Source: DASPPK01 sp041479575
GTDB lineage: Archaea > Thermoproteota > Bathyarchaeia > Bathyarchaeales > Bathycorpusculaceae
Direction of reading: 5' to 3'
Length of the DNA: 15,937 nt
NCBI GenBank assembly: GCA_041479575.1
Contig: JBGOYH010000029.1
Coordinates: 1 to 15,937, forward strand
This document shows, in pieces, positions 8,107-13,644 of this stretch; positions within the stretch are counted from its first letter, which is position 1; every line of letters begins with the position of its first letter. The notes below the pieces were generated by a model that had not been told where the DNA came from, made no database searches, and saw only the letters and a list, made by a program, of their open reading frames with translations. Both the position numbers and the translations under genes were made by a program.

Positions 8107-8240
8107 TGACTGCATGGGTTCTTTCTAAGTGAATGAGCTCCCTGAGAGAGTTTTAGTCCCGTAATGGGTTAATTAGCTGTCCACTTAAACCAAAACCATC
8201 TCTCATGCGACTTTTCCATGCATTTGGTCAGTGTTTCTTT
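8107..8240 (+). ncRNA. Candidate structured RNA
   Basis: Several complementary segments nest here. TGCATGG (8111-8117) pairs with CCATGCA (8216-8222), and TGAC (8107-8110) with GTCA (8227-8230), closing the whole segment. Inside, TAAGTG (8126-8131) can pair with CACTTA (8182-8187), and AGCT (8136-8139) with AGCT (8175-8178). TGAGAGA (8143-8149) is complementary to TCTCTCA (8199-8205), which crosses the TAAGTG helix and would be a pseudoknot or an alternative fold. A promoter-like box precedes it and a T-rich stretch (8232-8242) follows. The predicted start lies at or just inside the outer helix, so the exact 5' end is unclear. It is not tRNA, SRP RNA or RNase P RNA as far as I can tell. Confidence 0.3.
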
Positions 8241-8301
8241 TTGTGTGTGTGGCTTTATGTATATTATATTATAATAACCCCCTGGAAATTTTCCTCTGAT
8301 C

Positions 8302-8332
8302 AAAAAGAAAAAACAGAACACCAATTAGTGTT
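8302..8332 (-). terminator. Integrase gene terminator
   Basis: Read on the minus strand, AACAC and GTGTT (8317-8321 and 8328-8332) can form a short stem, followed by a T-rich run (complement of 8302-8313). It lies 73-103 bp after the integrase stop. A second small stem, GCCTA/TAGGC (8395-8399 and 8406-8410), overlaps the stop codon itself. Confidence 0.55.
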
Positions 8333-8404
8333 TCGAGAAGACTGCTTCTGAGATAGAAAGGGACCTTTGTTCCCTGATGTCCCAGAAACCAACCGCCTAA
8401 ACCA

Positions 8405-9700
8405 CTAGGCAGTACCCCGACTGCGTTGCTCTTTGAATTGCCGCCTTACATCCTTGATAAATTCTAGAATCACCTCATCCGGTTGTTCCAAAACCAGTTT
8501 CCGAAAGCTCTCAATACCCGCAATCTTAGCTTCGATCTCACCCTTTTCCTCCTGCCACTTCTTCACTCCTTCACCAATTTTTGCGACTTGCTCACCAATA
8601 AGTCGGGTAACAGCGATTTCCTCATTTAGCTCAGCTACTCGTTCTTTGAATTCCCTTCTAATCTTCAGGTTCTCGCCTGTAACGGCCTGCGTGATAGTCT
8701 TTTGTTGCTCCAATTCTTCAGCAAGCTTTGTTACTAGTGAACCTAGTTTTTCGAGTTGTTGATCCTCTGATTTCATTGATTGCTTTATTGTCAGGAATTT
8801 CTTTAGTTGTGTGAATTTTTCTCTTAGTTTGACTGTGGTTAGGTATGTGTCGTCGCTTCGGGGTATGGCTTTTCCACACAGTTTCTTTCCTGCAGTTAAT
8901 CCTATTCCCGAGTCTATTGAAGCGCTCAGAAACATTTTGCGGAAACAGTGAAAGGACAGGCTCTTTCCGTTCAGGTCAATTTGGGCTTTCTCTGCCAAAC
9001 GATTTAGCATTTTGCTGATCGCTTCATCTGAAATGTGACTCTTTCCATTGCTTGAAAACAGGTAGACGTTATTCTTCTTCTGGAACGTGGAAAGGTATGT
9101 TTTTAGCAGACCTACGCTCTCTTGGCTCAGAAAACAGTTGGCTGTGATCTTCTCTTTCTGAGTTAGCAATGTGAAGGCTCTTGGTGGTTCTTCATTCAAA
9201 GATGGCAGATCGGTTTTCTTGATTGCTAGGAAATCGGAAATTCTTAGTCCTGTGTCAACTGCCACTGACAGGATAGTGCGTTCCTTCAAATTTGCCACTT
9301 CAAACATTTTCCTTACATGCTCTATGGTCAATGAAAAATTCTTGGTTGTCTGAACCGTCTGCGAAACTTTGCTTCCTGAACGCATCGTAACGGGCATCTG
9401 ATAATACCTGAAGAGTTGACGCACTCCAAGAGTCATGTTTCTTGCAGAATTGATGCTGTAGCCTTTCTCAATCAGGAAGTTGTGGAACTTTTCTATTTCT
9501 TTTTGAAACCTCGCTGCCCTGTTCTTGAATTCAATGGGGTTCTCTCCTGCTTTTTGAGTCAGGTCTTCCTGCCTCATTGCCAACACTTCTTCAGCAGGTT
9601 TGCCAATCCACTCGACAAACTTGTTCAGACCAAAACGATAGCCCTTCTTTGTTCTCGGATTGCTTACTGAGTTCAAGAACTCTTGAACTGACATCTCCAA
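8405..9700 (-). CDS. int: Tyrosine recombinase (integrase) with C-terminal coiled coil
   Basis: A 431-aa site-specific recombinase that would integrate or excise an element through a covalent 3'-phosphotyrosine intermediate. The N-terminal 110 residues are a SAM-like core-binding domain (YRFGLNKFVEWI, then FHNFLIEKGYSINSARNMT). The catalytic set is Arg153 in TGLRISDFLAI, a Lys in QKEKITA (182/184), His251-x-x-Arg254 in FHCFRKMF, and Tyr286 in DDTYL; Lys at about 273 occupies the second His/Trp position. Residues about 305-400 form a charged coiled coil, an extension found in some archaeal integrases. The gene is not split, unlike SSV-type integrases after insertion. The TTG at 9700 has GGAG 10 nt before it; ATG at 9694 with GGTG is an alternative. 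It is transcribed away from the HEPN gene region with a 182-bp gap. Confidence 0.9.
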   Translation of the reverse strand: MEMSVQEFLNSVSNPRTKKGYRFGLNKFVEWIGKPAEEVLAMRQEDLTQKAGENPIEFKNRAARFQKEIEKFHNFLIEKGYSINSARNMTLGVRQLFRYYQMPVTMRSGSKVSQTVQTTKNFSLTIEHVRKMFEVANLKERTILSVAVDTGLRISDFLAIKKTDLPSLNEEPPRAFTLLTQKEKITANCFLSQESVGLLKTYLSTFQKKNNVYLFSSNGKSHISDEAISKMLNRLAEKAQIDLNGKSLSFHCFRKMFLSASIDSGIGLTAGKKLCGKAIPRSDDTYLTTVKLREKFTQLKKFLTIKQSMKSEDQQLEKLGSLVTKLAEELEQQKTITQAVTGENLKIRREFKERVAELNEEIAVTRLIGEQVAKIGEGVKKWQEEKGEIEAKIAGIESFRKLVLEQPDEVILEFIKDVRRQFKEQRSRGTA

Positions 9701-9704
9701 TTAC

Positions 9705-9730
9705 ACCACACTCCTTTTGTTTTGTGTGGT
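9705..9730 (-). promoter_or_regulatory. Inverted repeat over the integrase ribosome site
   Basis: ACCACAC (9705-9711) and GTGTGGT (9724-9730) flank a 12-nt loop just before the TTG start. In the integrase mRNA this would be a 7-bp hairpin whose loop and 3' arm carry the GGAG/GGTG ribosome site, ending 4 nt before the start codon. It could limit translation or, as DNA, be a repressor site. The sequence is clear; the function is inferred. Confidence 0.45.
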
Positions 9731-9882
9731 ATATCAACATTTACATAAAACCAACTTTAATTTGGGTCTGCTCCCGTTATTCCCGATATTCATAGATATC
9801 GCCAAAAAACAACGTGGTCACGGTTGCTTAAAAACCATGATAGATGTCCTCTATTGGAGATTAAGTTTCTTGCTTTTTGGCT

Positions 9883-10542
9883 TCAAGACGTTTCCTCCAG
9901 TAATCTGCGGACTTCTACGACTGCAAGTGTGCAAACACCAACCAAGTATTCAGTCTTTCTATCCATATCCTTTATTGCTTTTCCAGTTTTTCCTTTTCTG
10001 GTAATCTCGACCATGCTTCCGTCATCGTTGACGATGATTCTAAGATGAGCAATACTATTTCTGAGGTCTCTTTCGCATGCGTCTGAAACGAACTTGAATC
10101 CGTGCATTTCAACAAATTGCATCTTTTCCAATAGGCTCAGATTGTTAAGCCCTTCGTAGTTCCTTACAAATTCCCTTTTTTCTTTGTCATAGATATCATG
10201 ATGATTTTTCACAAGGATAAATGCAATGACTTGAATTGTTTCAGAAAAGATACCTTCTGCCACCACTAAGTATGAGTATAATTCCAAAAGCGACTTTTGT
10301 CTTGGTGTTAGATTTACTTCTGATGAAGCGGAAACTCGAAAAACATCCCTCCAATAATAAAGTGTTCGAGATATACCAGCAAATTTCTCATTAACTATTT
10401 TCAAACTCTCTTTCGTGAGATTACTTAGTAGAGGTGTAATTGTCGAGTTGAGTTCTTTGACTTTTTTGAAATCTACTCCAGACATTTTGCATAACGTCTT
10501 CTGCTCCGCAACATAATCTGTATTTTTAGTGGTATCTGTCAA
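9883..10542 (-). CDS. HEPN-domain-like protein, probable ribonuclease
   Basis: A 219-aa, largely helical protein. Near the end of its helical part is ERDLRNSIAHLRI, in which Arg161 and His166 form the Rx4H motif, with Asn after Arg, diagnostic of HEPN ribonucleases. Earlier helices (about 80-112 and 134-155) fit the HEPN four-helix bundle. HEPN proteins serve as toxins, abortive-infection effectors and RNases in defence systems; RNA cleavage here is inferred. No nucleotidyltransferase (MNT) antitoxin or other partner lies next to it. It starts at TTG 10542 with a GTGAGGG ribosome site 3 nt upstream; an in-phase ATG is lacking, since the nearby ATG opens a frame of only 11 codons. The promoter is the module described at 10567-10667, shared with the gene at 15329. 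The 182 bp to the integrase suggest possible co-transcription. Confidence 0.6.
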   Translation of the reverse strand: MTDTTKNTDYVAEQKTLCKMSGVDFKKVKELNSTITPLLSNLTKESLKIVNEKFAGISRTLYYWRDVFRVSASSEVNLTPRQKSLLELYSYLVVAEGIFSETIQVIAFILVKNHHDIYDKEKREFVRNYEGLNNLSLLEKMQFVEMHGFKFVSDACERDLRNSIAHLRIIVNDDGSMVEITRKGKTGKAIKDMDRKTEYLVGVCTLAVVEVRRLLEETS

Positions 10543-10566
10543 TTTCCCTCACTTTCTTCATGATAA

Positions 10567-10597
10567 TCCCTTCGGTTCGGCTATAACTTTTCCGCAA
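10567..10597 (-). promoter_or_regulatory. Promoter core of the HEPN gene (shared core, copy A)
   Basis: On the minus strand the element begins TTGCGGAAAAGTTATAGC and continues with GAACCGAA and GGA, ending exactly 24 nt before the HEPN TTG. It contains a BRE-like GCGGAAAA and TATA-like GTTATAG. It is 29/31 identical to 15274-15304, which sits exactly 24 nt before another TTG, and GTGA recurs at the same place in both 24-nt leaders. Shared sequence and spacing make this a strong promoter call. Confidence 0.75.
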
Positions 10598-10599
10598 CG

Positions 10600-10667
10600 C
10601 TGGGGTTTTGGGGTTTTGATTGAGTGTGTGTGTTTGGGGGGTAAAGTTTTACCCCCCAAAACCCCAG
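10600..10667. repeat. Nested G-rich inverted repeats upstream of the HEPN promoter
   Basis: TTTGGGGGGTAAA (10633-10645) and TTTACCCCCCAAA (10648-10660) form a perfect 13-bp inverted repeat with only 2 nt between the arms. CTGGGGTTTTGG (10600-10611) and CCAAAACCCCAG (10656-10667) form a second, 12-bp inverted repeat that competes for the same C-rich strand. The plus strand carries GGGG, GGGG and GGGGGG tracts, giving G-quadruplex potential. A related G-rich inverted repeat precedes the other copy of the promoter core near 15197-15236. Confidence 0.8.
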
Positions 10668-10755
10668 AGAAAAGAGAGACTCGTTCAGACGTTAAGCACA
10701 CTCTTAGCGCGCGCGCCCCGACATGGAAGACTACGCAAGAGACAGAATGAGCAAA

Positions 10756-10789
10756 GCTACTGATTTGTGATTCATAAGTCTTTAGAACT
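10756..10789 (+). promoter_or_regulatory. 34-nt promoter-like element, copy 1
   Basis: GCTA, then TGATTTGT, ATTCATAAG and CTTTAGAACT, matching 11295-11328 at 31 of 34 positions. It ends exactly 34 nt before the TTG at 10824, as the second copy does before the TTG at 11363. An ATCAGGT block occurs at the same position in both leaders and would supply the ribosome site. TTTAGAA or TTCATAAG is the likely TATA-like part. Confidence 0.6.
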
Positions 10790-10823
10790 CAGGGGCGAAT
10801 TCCAACGATCAGGTTGACTGAAG

Positions 10824-11090
10824 TTGAAGCCCAAGAAAACCAGAGATTCAGGCTTGGTAATCAATGTTCCCCTTGAGTTGGCTCGTGACATATTCAGTGA
10901 AAGCGGAGATTTACCGTCTGCGAAGTTTCCGGCCATAATGATTTTGGCCGACACCATTGGAAAAGCATTAAGCAAAGACCACGAAGAAAGCACAAAAAGA
11001 CCAAAACCAACAATCTTGTCGAAAAGCAAGAAGACGACTACGAGTACTCACCGCAAAAGACTCTATGAATACCCACTTCTCACTCGATAG
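10824..11090 (+). CDS. Small basic protein, unknown function (88 aa)
   Basis: I do not recognise a family. The first 55 residues look folded (GLVINVPLELARDI, then FPAIMILADTIGKAL), and the last 30 are rich in Lys, Arg, Ser and Thr, suggesting a nucleic-acid-binding tail. The TTG start is supported by a CAGGT ribosome-site block 8-9 nt upstream and by the duplicated 34-nt promoter-like element at fixed distance. There is no signal peptide or membrane segment. It stands alone: the next coding frame starts 270 bp downstream with its own copy of the element. Confidence 0.5.
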   Translation: MKPKKTRDSGLVINVPLELARDIFSESGDLPSAKFPAIMILADTIGKALSKDHEESTKRPKPTILSKSKKTTTSTHRKRLYEYPLLTR

Positions 11091-11294
11091 GGTGCGCCAG
11101 CACATTGGTATATCACAATTTGCCTATTTTCAACTTTCAGGTATAGCATACCAATCCAAAACTGCAGCCCATGAAGCTTAATCCATCTTTGCGCCGCCAG
11201 CTCTCTGAGAGAGGTTTAAGTGTTGTGTAAACAATATTGTTCGATCGATGTTGAACAGGCCTTCGGCGATCTGTGGCCTTAAGCACGTAGTTAG
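11091..11294. other. Structured intergenic DNA
   Basis: No gene is seen in these 200 bp, but inverted repeats are dense. ATTGGTAT (11104-11111) pairs with ATACCAAT (11148-11155), AACAATATTGTT (11230-11241) is a perfect 12-bp palindrome, and TCGATCGA follows at 11241-11248. AGGCC and GGCCT (11257-11261 and 11274-11278) also pair. A 21-nt segment at 11199-11219 resembles 8136-8156. Confidence 0.5.
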
Positions 11295-11328
11295 GCTATT
11301 GATTTGTAATTCATAAGCCTTTAGAACT
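11295..11328 (+). promoter_or_regulatory. 34-nt promoter-like element, copy 2
   Basis: This is the second copy of the element at 10756-10789, differing at three positions (C/T, G/A and T/C transitions). It ends 34 nt before the TTG at 11363, and ATCAGGT lies at the same offset as in copy 1. It should drive the 33-codon frame and the DUF5752-like gene together. Confidence 0.6.
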
Positions 11329-11362
11329 AACGGTTTAATCTTCAGTATCAGGTGCACACAGG

Positions 11363-11464
11363 TTGGAATCGAAAGAACCCGTCTTTAAGTTCTACAGATT
11401 CCCAGGTACGTTTATTAAGACTCAAGACGCACCTTACGAAAAGCAATCAATGGTGAAACCATGA
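11363..11464 (+). CDS. 33-aa leader or small protein, translationally coupled to the next gene
   Basis: A TTG-initiated frame of 33 codons (beginning MESKEPVFKFYRF) with a CAGGTG ribosome site 8 nt upstream. Its TGA overlaps the ATG of the next gene as ATGA at 11461-11464, the classic layout for translational coupling. The start lies at the same distance from the 34-nt element as the start of the 88-aa gene. The function is unknown; it may be a real micro-protein or only a means to translate the downstream gene. Its composition is normal for a coding region (aromatic and charged residues, no repeats). Confidence 0.55.
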   Translation: MESKEPVFKFYRFPGTFIKTQDAPYEKQSMVKP

Positions 11465-11898
11465 CAAAAAAAAGACTATACTCCAACAACAAAACAACAA
11501 AGCACAGCAACAATCAAAACCTAGAGGTAAACGCTGACGCTGTAAAAGTCCTGAGAACCGTCGGAGACCAAGAAGCCTTCTACTTCTACGAAGCCATCGG
11601 AAAACCAACAGGCGAAAGCGCCAAAAACCTGAATGACTTCCGCAACAAAGTCAAAACTGTCAAAACAGAAAGCCTAAAATTCCATCTTCAGAGAAAAGAC
11701 TTCCAAAACTGGGTCGCAAAAATCCTCGGCGACGCCAAACTCGCCCGAGAACTCGGAAGAATCCCCGAATCAAACACCGACGACGCCAGAATGATCATCG
11801 CCGAAACCGTCGAAAACCGCATCAAAGAACTAAAAGACTCATCAATAGCCGCAGGACTCACAGTCGCCGACAACTCAGTCGTTGTATCCGCCTCTTAG
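11461..11898 (+). CDS. DUF5752-like protein (145 aa)
   Basis: After a Lys/Asn-rich N-terminus (1-22), the core reads LRTVGDQEAFYFYEAIGKPTG, then NDFRNKVKTVKTESLKFHLQ and RKDFQNWVAKILGDAKLARE. This pattern of an FYFY motif, a TG-(K/E)SA segment, and FH-x2-R-x-DF-x2-W is what I associate with the archaeal DUF5752 family, whose function is unknown. The C-terminal 45 residues are predicted helix followed by a Val/Ser/Ala tail. The ATG overlaps the stop of the 33-codon frame, so translation is probably coupled. The codon choice is A- and C-rich with many AAA/GAC/GCC codons, unlike the AT-rich STAND gene, suggesting a different origin. The T-rich stretch shortly after the stop (11910-11918) may terminate it. 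Confidence 0.65.
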   Translation: MTKKRLYSNNKTTKHSNNQNLEVNADAVKVLRTVGDQEAFYFYEAIGKPTGESAKNLNDFRNKVKTVKTESLKFHLQRKDFQNWVAKILGDAKLARELGRIPESNTDDARMIIAETVENRIKELKDSSIAAGLTVADNSVVVSAS

Positions 11899-12363
11899 GA
11901 CCCCACGTTTTTCTATTTCCACAAACACCCTTCTCAGTTAGCCTAGTTCTAAGCGCACGCTATTGATCCATGCGACATACGATGGAAAATGCTTTCACAA
12001 GACATAAGAACTGTTCCAAATATGCGCGCGCTCTCTCTCTCTCGGCAACTATCAGACCATGGACATCACAGTTTCCGCAAGTTCGATCGATCGATCCGTT
12101 CCAAAAATTTTTTTTTGACGACGCTTTTGTTACAATCTGAAAGTCATAAGAGACTTTTTGTCACGTTGAAAGAATGTTGATTTGTTACAAATTGTTTTGC
12201 GCGCGCGTAGTCAATCATATTTGGGAAGACTTCGTCAAAGACATGGAGAGTCTTTAGAGCACAAAGAGAAAAAGAGGATTTGCGGGTGACATCTCGACAT
12301 GTTTTGGAGTGCAAATCCCACCTAGCTGTCTTGTTTGCGCTCACACAGAATTGCGAGCCCCTG
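11899..12363. other. Gene-free region of self-complementary simple repeats
   Basis: About 465 bp between convergent genes with no supported coding sequence. It contains GCGCGCGC (12024-12031) joined to a CT run (12031-12042), a TCGA x3 palindrome (12083-12094), A5T9 (12103-12116) and GCGCGCGCG (12199-12207). These are short, mostly self-complementary tandem units like the CTAG x5 at 1373-1396. Near the right end, 12281-12320 weakly resembles 13202-13241. Confidence 0.55.
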
Positions 12364-13140
12364 TTACAATATTATGGACAGACAAGTCAAGGCACCGTCT
12401 CCCTTTCGAAACTCTGATATCTCCAATTCCTCGACTCGAAAACCCTCTTTTTCCACTAGTTTCCTGGTCTCAGCATGGCCTTTTGCAATCAGAACCGTTT
12501 CGTTTACGGCAAGACAATCGGCAGCATATTCCTCTCCTCTGGGAACGATGATTTTTCCTAGGCCCTGCAAAACGTTTGTGTCAAAGCACCCTCTCGAAAG
12601 AATGACAATTTCATTTCCAAGATACGTGCACGCAGACTTCAAGTGGAGAACCTTATGAACCTTTACTGGAACTACGTTCATTCTGCTGTTTTCCAAGATT
12701 TTCTTGAGTTGAGTTACAGCGTGCAGATTGGTCCGAGCTGATATTCCAACGAAGACTCTGTCCTCAACTATTAACACATCTCCGCCGTCAATGGTAGCGG
12801 GTGGATTGATGCGATACGTCTCCTTAAGTTCTCCCATAACCTTTGCGACTTCAGCCACTTCGTTCGCTCGCGATTTTACCCGCATATTGCAAATGACCGC
12901 CTTTTCCCCGAATACTACGGCCGTGTCCTCTACAAAACAGCTATCGGGAAGAGCGTTGTCCCCTCTTATCCAGGTAAGGCTCAGTCCAAGCTTTTGCAAC
13001 GCTCGGCAATACTCGTCATGCTGTCTCCTGGCAAGGGCAACATCTATCTTTTCACGATTCGTCCGTATGCAACGGTCGTATGAGTCTGGTACAGGGCGAA
13101 CGAGAGCATGTCTTACTGAACCAGCGTCCATTGATTTCAC
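12364..13140 (-). CDS. ddaH: Dimethylarginine dimethylaminohydrolase (dimethylargininase)
   Basis: DDAH hydrolyses N-omega methylated arginine to citrulline and a methylamine; it belongs to the guanidino-modifying (arginine deiminase-like) superfamily and acts in the cytosol. The 258-aa length is right for the family. Visible landmarks are RHALVRPVP near the N-terminus, DSCFVED (66-72), the TIDGGDVL segment (117-123), the catalytic-type His166 in VLHLKSACT and the nucleophile Cys253 in GDGALTCLSI. The gene looks intact. The start is GTG 13140 or ATG 13131; a TATA-like GTTATAC on the minus strand (13159-13165) sits 20-30 nt upstream, so the mRNA is leaderless or nearly so. It seems unrelated to its neighbours and may be a host gene or cargo. 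Another amidinohydrolase specificity is possible, since DDAH and arginine deiminase relatives are hard to separate by sequence alone. Confidence 0.88.
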   Translation of the reverse strand: MKSMDAGSVRHALVRPVPDSYDRCIRTNREKIDVALARRQHDEYCRALQKLGLSLTWIRGDNALPDSCFVEDTAVVFGEKAVICNMRVKSRANEVAEVAKVMGELKETYRINPPATIDGGDVLIVEDRVFVGISARTNLHAVTQLKKILENSRMNVVPVKVHKVLHLKSACTYLGNEIVILSRGCFDTNVLQGLGKIIVPRGEEYAADCLAVNETVLIAKGHAETRKLVEKEGFRVEELEISEFRKGDGALTCLSIIL

Positions 13141-13593
13141 GCCTAAAATCCTATTAGCGTATAACTAGTTCAACCTTTTCCAAGGGAAAAAAAGGGAATT
13201 GTGCGGGAATACATCCCCACTTATCTGGGTTCAAATCCTATTGGCGACGCCAGAAAACTATCTGCGACTTGAATTCGCGCGCGCCAAAAGCTTCTCCTAT
13301 AGTCTTCCGTTTGGCTCGAAAGAAGCCTGCAGAAGAGAGATAACAAATGCAAGCTATGAAAAACTCGCTCACCTAATCAAGATCTGCGGATTCCTTGTGC
13401 AGACAGAATACGATTTGCAGTCAAGAAAGGGGTAGAGATCCTGAACAAGTGAAAGCCGACAGATTCTTCAACCACACCCTAGTTTTTCATGCTGTGTGCG
13501 CGCTAGAAATCTATGAGAACAGACTACTCGCGTCATTAGCTTTCAAGAAAAGCAGTCTGGTTTCGGATGTTCGCTTCAGAGAAAAAGAGTCGG
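13141..13593. other. Intergenic region, possible gene debris
   Basis: No intact gene is recognisable in about 450 bp. Plus-strand frames around 13199-13435 and 13440-13590 show protein-like stretches (for example KLAHLIKICGFLVQTEYDL and ADRFFNHTLVFHAV) in two different frames, without a ribosome site. This could be a decayed gene or chance. A T-arm-like GGTTCAAATCC (13228-13238) occurs without the rest of a tRNA. Confidence 0.35.
13159..13165 (-). promoter_or_regulatory. TATA-like box of the dimethylargininase gene
   Basis: GTTATAC on the minus strand lies 18-24 nt before the GTG and 27-33 nt before the ATG. This fits an archaeal promoter giving an almost leaderless mRNA. No Shine-Dalgarno site is seen before either start, which agrees with that. 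Confidence 0.45.
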
Positions 13594-13631
13594 GCGAGAC
13601 CTGCTGCATTTGTCTTGGGTTCAGGTCTCGC
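13594..13631 (-). terminator. Stem-loop after the Ig-like protein gene
   Basis: GCGAGACCTG (13594-13603) and CAGGTCTCGC (13622-13631) form a perfect 10-bp stem with an 18-nt loop, beginning 13 nt past the stop of the minus-strand gene. No strong T-run follows directly, so it may stabilise or process the 3' end rather than terminate alone. Confidence 0.6.
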
Positions 13632-13644
13632 ATTCTCATAGGCG

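Larger units (their letters stand above)
7673..8404. other. Long gene-free region between the STAND gene and the integrase
   Basis: About 730 bp with no supportable protein gene. From left to right it holds the likely STAND upstream region, an AGTCGGA/TCCGACT inverted repeat (7857-7863 and 7881-7887), TA-rich segments around 7886-7910, a near-palindrome at 8034-8052, a promoter-like box and candidate structured RNA (8084-8240), an AT-rich stretch at 8256-8275 and the integrase terminator. It would be a natural place for an attachment site or a control region, but no intact tRNA gene is present. Confidence 0.5.

Noticed and set aside
12335..12658. Long plus-strand frames opposite the dimethylargininase gene
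   Set aside because: They are antisense shadows of a clearly recognisable enzyme gene.
13202..13251. tRNA gene: GGTTCAAATCC plus a GCCA end
   Set aside because: No matching 5' acceptor strand or anticodon arm is found in the preceding 75 nt, and the T-stem has a mismatch. At most it is a fragment.
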